Source: Anseranas semipalmata (taxonomy: Eukaryota > Chordata > Aves > Anseriformes > Anseranatidae). Taken from it: a DNA stretch of 64,000 nucleotides. A program made the position numbers and the translations under genes. Where the stretch lies: contig VXAA01007184.1 in assembly GCA_013399115.1 (NCBI GenBank), positions 2,724 to 66,723 on the forward strand, written 5' to 3'. The notes below the pieces were generated by a model that was not told the origin of the DNA, ran no database searches, and was given only the letters and a program-made list of their open reading frames with translations. Of the stretch, positions 34,629 to 46,717 are shown one piece after another. Every line of letters begins with the position of its first letter. The stretch's first letter is position 1.

Positions 34629-34786
34629 AAGAAGATTAAGAAAGTATAATAATTATTTCAAAGGAAAAAATGTATTGGTACAACCACTATTGACTTATTT
34701 TTCAGCAAAGAGAAAGTAATGAAAAAAAATAAAAAATCCAGAAGTATCCAGACTTGGACATGCTAGAATTAAAGATGAACTAAAGC
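34629..34786 (+). repeat. Dispersed near-identical direct repeat, copy 2
   Basis: Partner of 33756-33911, 873 bp downstream in the same orientation. The roughly 717 bp between the copies occur once. Both edges are abrupt. Confidence 0.95.
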
Positions 34787-36629
34787 TCTGTAAATATTTT
34801 TCTACCCAATGACCATACCAAACACTGTAATATTTATTGCTTTAAGTTGGTCCCAGAGTTCACTTTGACTTTAACAAGACATTCCAGTTTATTTTTAGAT
34901 GGTATAACCGTCATTTTATATTGATATTGTAACATAATTTCCTTTAAATATGGGAAAGGGAAATTGTTAATTGTGAAAATAATTACATTGTGTGATATTC
35001 CTCTGGCTTATTTGTTGTCACTTTTTTCCTCTTTTTTTTTCCTTTTTCCCTTTTAAACACATTAGTAAACAATTGTGTTTTTCACTGGAATAGTTTCAAC
35101 TTCCAAAGTAAATATTTTGAGTCATGAAAATACAATTTTCTGTGTACAATGTGGGCACACAAACTAAGCTGAACTATACCATACTGTTTTTGAAGTCTGC
35201 CCCATATGGCTTACATCTCCAGAGATCTTCATCTTTCTTTCTCTCATTGAGAACATCATATTTGAATTAATGGGCCCACAAAAGGAATTTAATTATCAGT
35301 GATGAGTATGAAGTACCAAAAGTTGACTATATTTACATTTTTGGGAGAATGTAGTCTGCTATCTCCAAAATGTGTTATAGTGAGTGTAAGAAGTCGTCTT
35401 GTTTGTGAGTCTATACTTGCAGAATACAACATTATTCTGTTCAGAAGTGGTTAGACTGTGTTGGCGGTTAGCCCAGGAGATGATAGTTAATCTGCCCAGG
35501 GAACACTGGAAGGCCAGCTGGGAAGCATTAAGATTAGCAGCCAATGAAAAATGTAGAAAATCAGCTTTTTATAGTGCTGAAGAGAAACTCAATATGAACA
35601 GAAGACAGTGAAGAAGGCAACTGTTGTTTTAGGAAAGAGTTGTGTATTTCCCCAATTCTCACTCCCATTTTGTTGTTTTAGTTTAGTAAATGAAAAAAGC
35701 TAAAAGCTACTTTCTTTCTGGAATAACATATCTTAAGTTGCTCAAGATCACATGTCAAGTAAACCCACATAATATCATAAAATGTCAAGTCTCAAATCAG
35801 GAGATTTCAAAGAAAGGAGGGAATAGCAACCTATGAGATATCAGTCAGTAAAAATCGCAACAACAGTATGTTTTCTGCATCCTGAATCCAAACCTGTCCT
35901 ATGCCAGTTTTGTAATGCAGGATCCTACAACATCAAATGAGCAAAAGTTCAGTTCTGAAGAATACTACATTTCCTTGACAGTTGTTGTTATATTTTTCCT
36001 AATAGATAATCCTTCGGCTTTTTTAATTTAGTACATCAGGAAAGTTACTTAATTCTTACATTTCCACTACTGATGTCAGACGTCACTGAAGTCTCAGTGC
36101 TCTTAGCGATGCAGTGCTCATGCAGAAACATCAAAACAAATTACATAATCAATATCATGACAGGTGAGCAGTCATCCATAGACAAGAATATTAGGCATTT
36201 ATTTTGTGTGCAGGCTTAAGTTGTTTACTGACATTAGGAGGTCGGTGAATTAGGGGCTAATTCATTAAAATATAGTTGTGAGGGTACAGTTTTCCTATGC
36301 CTCTGGGGGATCGTGAAAAAATTGATGAGTATATGTAAGCTTTTATTTTATTATAAGAAGATATATACTAGCATGTTATGTGGTGTGAAAGAAAAAATCT
36401 TATGAAGATTCTTACATTTATGAAGCAAAAACAATGACTATTGTATATTTAAACCAAGTTCAGATGATATGACTACAATCATGCTAATACCATGGCTGTG
36501 AATAAGCACAGAATGGCTGAGATCAGAAACTGTTTGAAGAGTCCTTAGGCATACCAACAAACTGGAAATCTGAAATAAGCCTAGGATGTTACATGATACA
36601 TATTATATCCATTTCATGAATGATATGAA
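34787..36629. other. Unannotated AT-rich DNA
   Basis: No gene or transposon I can support. A 70-codon plus-strand frame at 35399-35611 lies in a slightly GC-richer patch with no recognisable motif. Confidence 0.5.
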
Positions 36630-37370
36630 ATGGAAACATCATTGTATCCATAATAGACTGGAGGATGAGAGGCTGCAGAGCAGCACCATGGAAAGGGATC
36701 TGGGAGTTCTGGTCGACACCAAGTTGAATATGAGCCAGCAGTGTGCCCTGGCAGCCAGAAGGACCAACCATATCCTGGGGTGCGTCAGGCACAGCATTGC
36801 TAGCCAGTCAAGGAAAGTGATTGTCCCACTCTATTCTGCGCTGGTGTGGCCTCACCTCAAGTACTGTGTGCAGTTTTGGGCGCTACAGTGTAAAAAGGAC
36901 ATAAAACTTTTAAAGAGTGTTCAAAGGAGGGCTACAAAAATGGTGAAGGGTCTAGAGGGGAAGACGTATGAGGAGTGGCTAGGGTCACTTGATTTGTTCA
37001 ACCTCAAGACGAGGAGACTGAGGGGTGACCTCATGGCAACCTGCAGCTGCCTCACGAGGGGAGCGGAGGGGCAGGCGCTGATCTCTTCTCTCTGGTGACA
37101 GTGACAGGACCTGAGGGAACAGCATGGAGCTGTGACAGGGGAGGTTCAGGCTGGGTGTTAGGAAAAGGTTCTTCACCAAGAGGGTGGTCAGGCACTGGAA
37201 CAGGCTCCCCAGGGAAGTAGTCACAGCAGCAAGCCTGCCAGAGTTCAAGTGTTTAGACAAACCTCTCAGGCATATGATTTGAATTTTGGGTGGTGCTGTG
37301 TGGAGCCAGAAGTTGGACTTAATGATCCTTGTGGGTCCCTTCCAACTCAGGATATTCCATGATTCTAGGA
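36630..37370 (+). mobile_element. CR1 LINE: ORF2 C-terminus and 3' UTR
   Basis: The open frame 36586-37098 covers the end of CR1 ORF2: [65 protein letters not shown] and LDLFNLKTRRLRGDL. It is among the better preserved ORF2 C-termini in the window, with no internal stop from the CR1 start to LISSLW. The 3' UTR follows (GAGGTTCAGGCTGGGTGTTA, AAGAGGGTGGTCAGGCACTG, TTGGACTTAATGATCC) and ends CCATGATTCTAGGA. The RT catalytic core is lost by 5' truncation near 36630. Confidence 0.95.
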
Positions 37371-38454
37371 ATAAAAAATCATGAGTCAGTGCTAAGCATT
37401 CTGGCCATCTTAGGCAACCATAGAAATACATATATAAACATTTTGACTTGCCAAAACTGACAAATCCAGAAGTAACAGATCTGTGTCTTACACCTGAGAC
37501 CTTATGAACATATGCAAGTTTTTATATGTACATATAGATAGCTTTTGGTTTGCCTATATCTATGTAAAATCTTCTGTATCTAAATATAAATTATGTACGT
37601 GTCAACATATAAGTTAGCCACCTAAACTCCTCATTACAGTGAATGGAGATTAATCCCTGAAATCAATGGGATAAAGAGAGCTATTCATTTTATCTCAGTA
37701 TAGATGACTGTATGTATTGGCAAATACTCAAAGTGAGGTATTTTGATCTGGAGCTATGTTCTAGACAGCAAAGGTTTAGGATGATGCTGATTGCATCTAG
37801 TAAGTCAAAAATCTCCTTGAACACATGCCATTCTTGTGCAAACTTACCTACAAGCAAAATGCATCTTTAGACTGAACACATAAGCAAACCAAATCAGTAG
37901 GCACACACACACATGCACACTTTCACACACACAGATACACACATACATGTGTTCACATGCACACCCATGCGCTGTTTTACATATATGTACATATTCTATC
38001 ACTATCCAAGAGCCCAGCTTGCCAAACATCTGGATTTTTTTTTTTCTGCTGAGAGCTGGACATATCCTTCCCTTCACAGACATGTCTGATCTAGGATCCA
38101 TTTATAGTCAGGGGTGAAAGATGACTATGACCAGCCTAATCAGACCTTCTGAAATATATGATAACATGGTTATTATTCTCTCTGTTGGCTATGTAGGAAA
38201 AACAAACAAACAAACAAACAAACAAAAACACAACCAACAGCAAAAAAAAAAAAATAAAATCATAATTCAGGAAACTTATTTACGTACAGCAAGAAACAGC
38301 CTAGATCATATGAACTTTCAAAGATGATAGAGGCCTCACAATATTATCAGCCATCTTCTGTATCCTGCCTAGACTTATCATCCAGTCATCTTATCCAGTT
38401 ATCATAAGTGTTACCTAACCCTATCTTCCTCTACTGTGGGTAATACTTCACTCC
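37371..38454. other. Unannotated DNA with CA and CAAA microsatellites
   Basis: No gene seen. An imperfect (CA)n lies at about 37900-37945, (AAAC)n at about 38200-38227, a poly(A) run follows at about 38241-38253, and a T run lies at 38036-38044. Confidence 0.55.
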
Positions 38455-39210
38455 CACTAGACTGTGCTAGTAATGTCAGAGGAGGCCTGAGAGCAAATTT
38501 TACCAATAAAAACAGTCAAAGAAGTAATCAAGCATGTTGACCACTCCATGTTCTTTGTTACCTGGTTTCCGGCCCTACTGACACCAGATCCCAAATTTGG
38601 TGTGGGCTTCCTTTTTTTTGTGTCAATATACATATAGAAGTCCTTCCAATTGCCTTTTATGTCCCTCACTAGTTTCAAATCCAGTTAGTTGTTGGCAGTG
38701 TGAATCTTTTCCACAATGTTGTTCCCTAAGCTGCTTTACCGCTTGTATCTATGCCTTCTCCTCACATCATTTTAAAGCCCTCCAAACTAAATTAACAAGC
38801 CTGCTTGCAAAGATACTTCTGCCCTACTTTTTTAGATGGACCACACTGTTTCTTCATAAGAACCAAAGACCTATGACACCAGCTGTACACACAGGTGTTG
38901 AACTTCAGGATGCTTCCACTTCTACCCAGCTGAGCCTTTCTCCCTCATGAAAGGACTGAAGAGAATATCCCCTCAGTCTTTACATCCTTGTCCTAGCTCC
39001 CAGGGCTGTGCAGTCACTCTTGATCATCAAGGGCATATTTGGCAACATCATTGATGCCCACTGGGTGAACAACCAAGTGTGTAAGTCAGATAACTAGATA
39101 AGCCTCAATAGTCTCTCCACAACATCCTGGACCTGAGACCCTAGCAAGCAACATCGTATCAGTAGATGAGTGACACCGTCATCCACAGGAGGGAGTCTTC
39201 CTTGTCTGTC
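38455..39210 (-). mobile_element. CR1 LINE 5' half, old and decayed, lacking RT and 3' end
   Basis: Minus-strand codons 38678-38457 read VRDIKGNWKDFYMYI, then KKRKPTPNLGSG, GNQVTKNMEW and GKICSQASS. This matches the CR1 ORF2 linker between endonuclease and RT (consensus-like DVKGNKKGFYRYI..NVGPLL..GDLVTKD). Further 5' on that strand, 38980-39210 resembles CR1 ORF1 or 5' sequence (plus-strand AGCTCCCAGGGCTGTGCAG, GCATATTTGGCAACATCATT, CACAGGAGGGAGTCTTCC). The part between is too diverged to assign. There is no RT core or 3' UTR to the left. Confidence 0.75.
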
Positions 39211-39782
39211 ATACAAATTTTTCTTCTGGGGGAGACACTTACTTTAATGAATGAACTTCAATGAATGACACTTCTCTGATGAATTTGCTTAGAATTTTGC
39301 TCCTTTTCACCTCTTCCCAGAGCACTCTATCTGTTCTGTAATTGCAGATTTACAAGCAAAGCAAATTTCTAGCTTCCCCTATCTTGGGACAGAGACGTCC
39401 ACTGCTCTTTTGAGTGCAGTCTCTTTCTGTCTTTTCCTCCTTGCATCATGGGGCTCAGGTTTTTGCCTCTGCAAGGTCTGTGTGAAAACCTTGTCAATCT
39501 CTTCCTCAGCCCCCTTGGTGCTATGCTCACACCATGACTCACATCCCACCAGTGATGTCACCTTTGCCGCAGCTCCAAGGAGAGGCACATGCCCTCCCTC
39601 CAGCCCAAGGCCCTGGTACTTATGACCCTCTGGATTGAGACATCTGATATGTCATTGGTTGCTTCAGCTTGTGTTGGAGACCATGTACTGTGGCTCATGA
39701 GCACCATTATTGCACAGTATCAGATAGTCCTGTACTGTCTCAAGCACAGCTTCTGGGCCTCTTTGTGCCCATTGCTGGCAGT

Positions 39783-39786
<4 letters not shown>
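39211..39786 (-). other. Possible further CR1 5' sequence, unassigned
   Basis: Moderately GC-rich DNA continuing upstream of the CR1 5' half. The minus-strand frame 39379-39588 is basic near its C-terminus (RRKRQKETALKR). It could be diverged CR1 ORF1 or 5' UTR, but I cannot match it. Confidence 0.3.

Positions 39787-39828
<42 letters not shown>
39787..39828 (+). repeat. Poly(T), 42 bases
   Basis: An uninterrupted T run. On the minus strand it is a 42-A run, which could be a retroposon tail or a homopolymer expansion. I see no recognisable retroposed gene body on either side. Confidence 0.95.
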
Positions 39829-42800
39829 CTGTATTTGTTATCTTTAATATTACAGTTCACTGAATCCAAGCTGTTGGTACTGGAACTCTTTTCAGTAACT
39901 GAAAAAGTCTTTTTCATTAGCATAGGAACAGGTGGGGAGTGTAGGATGGCAGGGGTAAATACACTAATAGGTTACAGGAGTCATGAACTGGGATAAGACT
40001 CCTGGAAAGAATGAAATGCAATATATTTCCTAGAAAATCCTTTCTTAGAAAAGTCTGCCAGACATGGGAACATTTTATTCTCTTGAACTTTAAGATTAGT
40101 TTGCAGTAACTGGAAATTAATTTTACTTGCCACTTCACTTTCCTTTCCATGTCCTTTTCCCTGGTCCATTTCAATCTATCTTATTTTTTGTTTTCCACAA
40201 TATAGTTCGGTATAATTATGGTGGTTCTTTTTTACTGATCAAAGCCAATTTGTATTATTCACAGATTGAAAATCAGGCTTAATTTGCAAATCCAGTCTTT
40301 TTTTCAGAAATACACTGAGTCACAAACTGTAACTATATATTCAGGTAGTTAGATTCTTACTTGAAATTCAGTTTTACAAATACAAAATGGAAACAAACAA
40401 ACAAAAAAAGACAACTTTTTCATGCATAAATTAAATCTACAAAAAGGGTTCTGTGGCTTGTTACAAGTACACGCCAGTACTCTTTCAGGAGTCTTAGAAA
40501 TTTTTTGATTTTTTTTGTTTCTTTTTTTTATTATTATTTATTTTTATGAGGAAGTTAATGATGTTATGGATCAAACTTAAATTCAAATGTATTTATAATC
40601 AGGAAAGGTATGCTTGTTTTATTTTTCTTCATTTTATTGTTTTCAGTTTGTCATAGCTAAAATTTCTAACATTAGCTGTTCACCTTGCCTTCATATACTG
40701 ATCTCTAAGTCATAGTGTTGCCTTATACTGTACAAAAAAATTAACTAACACATTTCCACTCTGTGCATTTTTATCTATAACTGTTGCTTTTGCAATAAGT
40801 GTAGTAAGTGATTAAATTTTCAGAAATTTATACATAATATTTTATACATATTTTTATTTCTGTGAGCTGTGAAGAGCAATTCAAAATAGGAAATAAACTG
40901 GATTTTCCTAAAATTTAACAAATAACATTGGTTAAGTTTCAATCATAAGGCTAATTAACTGTGTAACTTTATGAATAATCTGAGGCCAGAAATTTTTGAC
41001 GATGAGACTCTCAACCACAGATTTAACCTCCCTGTGAAAGAAAGGGTAAGTGTTATGTTAAAGGACCTCTGCATTGGTTTCCACAGGCAGAAGGAAAGAA
41101 AATCCAGGCTATGCAAATAATTAGGAGAAGAGGCGACTATGGGAAGTGTTTCTTTTTACCTCATTCCCCATAAAGCCTTTCTTACAGTCCTGTCCTGAAG
41201 CAGGAACTGCACACCCAAAAATCTTTATCAGCCTGACAATGTGAAGGAATCTCTGAAAAAGCAAACAAACAAACATACTAAAAACACAAAAGGAAGGAAG
41301 AATCACAGAACAACAGCAGCCTGACAGAATGAGAACAAGTAACAAATTGTTTAAGGAATTAAAATAAATTGGAAGCAGTACAGGGGCAAAAATCTTTGTT
41401 TGATGGTAATGAAGGGCTGAGTTATCTGCAGTCATACTTTAATTCTGCAGTGACCTACTGACATTTCTTCAAACATTCTTGACAAAGTGTATTTCTGATG
41501 GAACTTTACAAATTGAACCTGATGGAGTGCCCGTTTCCCTGAATGAAAGTATGTTTGTGTAGAAATGTGGAAGTACAGATACTGCAGGTTATCACACCAG
41601 TTCTTAGAAAAGTATCAGCTTTTCATCTTGAATCATACATGTCAAAACTCACAGATAATTAGAGCACAAGATAAATGGAAACATATGGGTAAGACTTATC
41701 TGATCAAAGGTAAACATCTCTGTTTTAACTCTCAATAACTAGGTGATACTACAGAATAAGTCGTCTCATCCTAAGTTAGATTTGTAAAATAAGACAAATG
41801 AATGTCATTCTTACAGTGCTAACTTCATTGTATTGATTTAAAGATGATCTAGACAACTTAGGAAGTGTTTTATAAGAAGGATGTATGTCCTGATACACTA
41901 TTTTAAAGTATTTTTAAAACAAAAATCAAACTGATGTAATGTATCATCAGTACACTATCTTGAAAAATCAGCATTCCACAGGATACATGTTATTAAAGAA
42001 AAAAAAAAAAAAAGATAGCAAAAGCTAATACTGTGTTGATAATCCTGTCTGAGTGCTTGTTGCAAGTGACTCAGAGTTTAGATGTCATATGTAGTGGATA
42101 ATATGTGCCGCAAACAATATTTTTTTCTGACTACTTCCCTTCTACCAATTTTATAACCTCTGGGGAAATAATTTTTACATACAATGCAATTTTCCTGCCA
42201 ATTTAGAAGGTTAGCCAGCAACATAATTATCTGATTATTGTTATTTTCTTTGTGAAAGAAGTCACCTTTGAGGATGAATTTACTCAAAGATGAAAAGCTG
42301 TATATTTGACATACAGTCTTCTTGCCTGCTGGTGGAGTGCCAAGGAATCTGTTTTGGCCTTGTCTCACCAGCTTATATAAATGGCTATAAAAATTATTCA
42401 AAGGATCAATCAATGTCTAGCCTACAAAAGGATAAGTGCCTTGAATCAGGTATTGAAAGTTCCAGCTTAAACACTACAAATAATTTGGTTTTATCTTTCC
42501 TGTGTTGCTGATGAATGACAAAGTAATATTTATGATTATCAGGCTTTCAAGTATTATTTTTTTTTTAATGTCAAACCACTAAATGTAAAATGTTTGAGTG
42601 CTCTTATAGGAAACAATACCTCTTGAAGTACTTACCATAAAGTGTTTCCCCACAGATTTTAATTAACCTTTAAAGTAATCTTGCTTTGTGGTTAATTAAA
42701 CCTGTACACACCACAATAGCCTAATTCTGAATTCTAAGCTTACAATTATCAGAATGGTGAAGATATTTAAACCCCTTTCGGAGTTTTAAACTGACCTATT

Positions 42801-44162
42801 AATTTAACATTCTGTAGGTTTTATTTAGAGTACAAACTTAAAAAAGCAATGGCTTTATACTATAGATTTTCTGAGTGTGCTTAGGCAGCCATTATTTCTA
42901 GAGTAATTTGATGACGCTCTTCACTTCTGTGACAAATATCTGGACTAATCCAGCGGATTTCTGCAATTCAGGAACTCAAATTTGCTTATATACGAATATC
43001 TGCTAAGCATTTGCATTTTCTTTCCCATCGTGATCTAACTGCAGCATCCACAGGGACTTTGGTACTCCCTCCGCTAGCCTTCCCATGTCCTTAAAGGCTC
43101 CTGTTCCTGTGCTTGGTCTCCCTCTGTTCCATTCATTGGCAATAGCAAAAATCTAATTTGCTGTGAGCCCATGTGACATGTTTAGGAGATTTGTGGTGTG
43201 AGGACAGTGTCCACTTCTGAACAGGTCTTCTTCATCTCCATCATGAAAAGAGCAAGCTATAAGGAAGTACAACAACAATAAAACTATAACTGGGATACAT
43301 TCTAATTTTATTTAAAATAAACATTTAAAATATACATTACCATTTATTATCATTCAACAAATAAAATGCAGACTTTTTTTTTTTATAAATATTCTCATAG
43401 CTATCTGCCTACTCCAAAGCAAGGAAAGAAGTGTCTTAATTACTAAGCAGAAGATCTTGCAATAGATATTCATTTATTCAACACAAATCATCAGCAGTTT
43501 CTATATGTTCAGGTAAGGCTTATCTGGCTTATTCCCCAGAACGGAAATATTTGGACCTCAGTGAGAATTTAAGTAAAAACTGAATGAGAACATCTGTGTA
43601 TAATCTGTATTTCATTCAATAAAGAGACTTTATAAAATGACCAGAGTGGAATTTACAGAAGAGAAATTATATTGACACAGAATTAAACTTGGATACAGTT
43701 TGGATATAGTTGTGGTAGGATTTGTTTCCAAGGAAAATGACTCACTTCACCTGTATTTTAAACTGTGAAAATACATAAAACATTTTTAATTTAAAAGTAA
43801 TGTTAAACAATTAAACTAAAAAAAATAGAGTTTAAATTTAATTTTATATTTTCTTTCAGAATCATAATTGTTAGATGCCTACACCTATTTTTTTCCATTT
43901 TGATCTGGTTATTTTATATCACTTCATGGTATTGGGTAATCTTATTTTATTTGCTCTCAATCAAGTAAAAAAAAAAAATCCCTCCCTACCCAATGGTTCA
44001 CGAATTTTTAAGGAGTAGCCACATGAGGACCCACATACTGTGAATTTATACATACAGTAAATCTATACTGGGCCTCTGAGCTACATAAAAGAAATCAGCA
44101 CCAGTGACAATACATTGTCCCCAAAATATTCTACAGATTGCTTACTTACAATGGTGATTTTC
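39829..44162. other. Unannotated AT-rich DNA
   Basis: About 4.3 kb with no gene or transposon I can support. A-rich runs lie at 41997-42013 and T-rich runs at 40500-40545. A 10-bp inverted repeat is listed at 42659-42699. Confidence 0.55.
42659..42699. repeat. 10-bp inverted repeat TTAATTAACC / GGTTAATTAA
   Basis: TTAATTAACC (42659-42668) and its exact complement GGTTAATTAA (42690-42699) are separated by 21 bp. Each arm resembles an HNF1/homeodomain half-site (GTTAAT). A transcription-factor role is inference only. Confidence 0.7.
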
Positions 44163-44566
44163 ATAGAATCTTAGAATGGTTTATGTTTGAAGGGACCTTT
44201 AAAAACCATCCAGTCCAATCCCATTGCCATGGGCAGGGACATCTTTTACATCAGGTTTCCTGAAGCCCCATCCAGCCTGGCCTTGAACACCTCTAGGGAT
44301 GAGGCATCCACAGCTTCTCTGAGCAACCTGTTCCAGTGTCTCACTGCTCTCATCATCAATATCTGTCTCTCTCTATATATATATAAAAATATATATATAT
44401 ATATATATTCTTCCTTATATCCACTTATTATAACTTAAATCTACCCTCTTTCAGTTTAAAACCATTGCCCCTTGTCCTGTCACTACAGACCCTGGAAAAA
44501 AGTCTTCCTCCATCTTTCTTATAAGCCCCCTTTATGTATTGAACATCTACAGTAAGGTCTCCCTGT
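44163..44566 (-). mobile_element. CR1 LINE 3' fragment with an expanded AT tract
   Basis: The plus-strand view starts CATAGAATCTTAGAATGG, then GAAGGGACC, CATTGCCATGGGCAGGGACA, GATGAGGCATCCACAGC and CAACCTGTTCCAGTGTCTCA. An AT dinucleotide tract (44374-44408) then interrupts the 3' UTR before CTTCCTTATATCC, CTTAAATCTACCCTC and CCCCTTGTCCTGTCAC resume. It ends near 44566, so the element is 5'-truncated. A subfamily similar to 12891-13990. Confidence 0.9.
44374..44408 (+). repeat. (AT)n inside CR1
   Basis: AT repeats with one AAAAA interruption, at a position where CR1 copies such as 13085 have ordinary TTCCTTATATCTAAT sequence. The microsatellite therefore grew after the CR1 inserted. Confidence 0.88.
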
Positions 44567-45957
44567 ATTTTATAATGAAACAAAACATCTTACACTTGTG
44601 GAAGCTAAATAAAAGCCTTAGTGCATTGCATACATATGTATCACTCACAATAAAAGCTTGAAGTGTTACAGTTCAGTCTAGTCTTGAGTGGAATGAATTA
44701 TTTACAATCCAAAATATAAGAGCAGGCTCTTCTAAAATACTTTTTCAGCCTCATTCATGAGGACTCAGTTTCATGAGATGTCATAGGAAAATGCAGGTCC
44801 ATCCCATGTACAGTGTAAAAGATCCAGCTGAAGTTTGCCTCAAAATTTTCAGACTGCAGTGTTCACAAACTCCATGCTAGAGTAAACTGTTATTAATGGT
44901 CAAAGATTTTGTCAATCTATATTAGCAAATAGTAGGTGTTGACAATACTACGATATTATGTTTATTTCCTATATATCTCCATGTGGTTATATGGTAGGGG
45001 AAAAAAAAAAAAAAAAGTTTATTATCCAATTCTGATTCTACATCCATAAATATCTTCCATATAGTTTGGAGTATGTATACATCTCTCTTTAATTTCTCTG
45101 CTCCTGTGCTGGAAAATGAACATGATTAAAAGAAAGTTCATGGAATTGTGTAGTCTCTCAGGCTATATTTACATTTACCTGTTGGACACACAGGAACTGT
45201 GAACTGGAGACATGATCCTCGGGTAGCCCACTTTGGTCACTTGGGAATGCTATGAGTTTCCAATCATGGAAGTCAGTACAAAGAGCAAGGAAGGGAGAAG
45301 GGAACCTTCATCTTGATAAAATCACTTGGTTTTATTAAAGGTTCATGATCAGGTCATAGTTTGAAATTGCTATGGCAAGAACTCTCAGGAATGCCACTCC
45401 GTATATTAGTGATTAGGATTTATATTAAGCGGGTAACAGTCCTAAAATTTTCAGTCTCTCTTTCACAGGTTATTTCTGTGTTGTTATGCAGCAATCTAAT
45501 GTAAAAAATGTTGGCAGTGCTGAGATGAGGTTATTGGCAAATTAGTTCATCTCACTAAATAGTCTTGAGTGAATCTTGTTCTTCAAAAACACATCTCCCT
45601 TAGAGCCGTAATCATTTAAACCAAAACAAACCAAAACAAACAAAACAAATATACAACAATAACAAAAACAAATCAATCACTTTGGTCTAAATTAGTGTGT
45701 TTACATATATTAGACATGTGCCATGGATATGTATTGCTAAAACTGGATGGTCCATTTGACTTGACATGATTCTTGGTTAAAATCGTTTACTCCCTGTAGG
45801 CTTTGCCCAGAGAAGCTGTCTGTGATGCGAATAATGCCATGCAAAGAGGGCCCCTAATATACTGTAGTTATTATTACAGCCTAAGGAGCACTTTTATTAT
45901 GGTAGCACTAAGGAACAACTGTCACTGACCAGAATCTGGTGTTTTAGGTACTGGTGC
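44567..45957. other. Unannotated AT-rich DNA
   Basis: No gene or transposon recognised. A poly(A) run lies at about 45001-45016 and CAAAA-type repeats at 45620-45670. Confidence 0.55.
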
Positions 45958-46717
45958 ATTTGGTGTAGGTGGAAAGTCTTTGGTAACACGGGGACTGCAG
46001 GAGTGGCCTTGGTGGGAAAGAGTCAGGAGCTAGTTACAGCAGCTGCATAACAAACCCACCGCAGGACGCTGCTGAGTCCATCAGCCAAGATGGTGGTACC
46101 TATGGGAAAACATACCTTAGAAAGGTCAGAAAATGGTGAAGAGATTGAGGAGGAAGGGGGAAAAAAAAGAGTGAAAAATAGCAGATGGAACACCAAGGTC
46201 AGAGGAGAAAGAGTAGGAGGTCCTTCACGTCACCGGAGTAGATATGCCCTGCAGTCTGTGGAGGACCCCATTGTTGAGCAGTGAAAAGTTATGAGAAGAA
46301 CAGAGAAGAAACCAAGAAGTATTGACCATAACCCACCCCCACCAACCCCCCTTTTTGTGCCACTCATTGCCTCACTGAACAGACTGAGTATAACCTGCAG
46401 TGATAACAACGGTGGGATGGAGAGGAGTCAGAACTGGAGTGAAGCTGAATCTAAGAAAGGGAGGAGGAAAGATGTTGTTTTAGTACTTGTATTTTTGCTT
46501 CCCACTACCCAAATCAATAATTAAATATTTATTTTAATTGACAATAAATTTATTTTGCCCAAGTCAAGTCTGTTTTGCTTAAGATAAGTAGTAAGCAATC
46601 TCCCTGTCTATTTCAACCCATGAGCTTTCTTCCTGTTCTTCATGTTTTCTACCCCTGTCATGCTGAGGGATGGGAATGAGCAAGTGGATCAACTGTTCAT
46701 CAGTTAACCCACCATAA
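45958..46717 (-). mobile_element. ERV LTR, family A (solo, minus strand)
   Basis: Reverse-complement family A. The LTR 3' end is on the left (CTTTGGTAACACGGGGACTG, then GCAGGAGTGGCC), followed by ACACCAAGGTCAGAGGAG and a shortened minisatellite block (CCCTGCAGTCTGTGG), then the 5' part TTTATTTTGCCCAAGTCAAG and TCTGTTTTGC, ending TTAACCCACCATAAC. The middle is diverged from the 508 copy. The acidic frame 46090-46284 (GEEIEEEGGKKR) is LTR-derived. I cannot identify a target duplication. Confidence 0.78.

Noticed and set aside
35399..35611. 70-codon plus-strand frame in a slightly GC-richer patch
   Set aside because: No recognisable domain, repeat match or splice context strong enough to call.
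46090..46284. Acidic 64-codon frame
   Set aside because: It lies within a minus-strand family A LTR and is read on the wrong strand for any retroviral gene.
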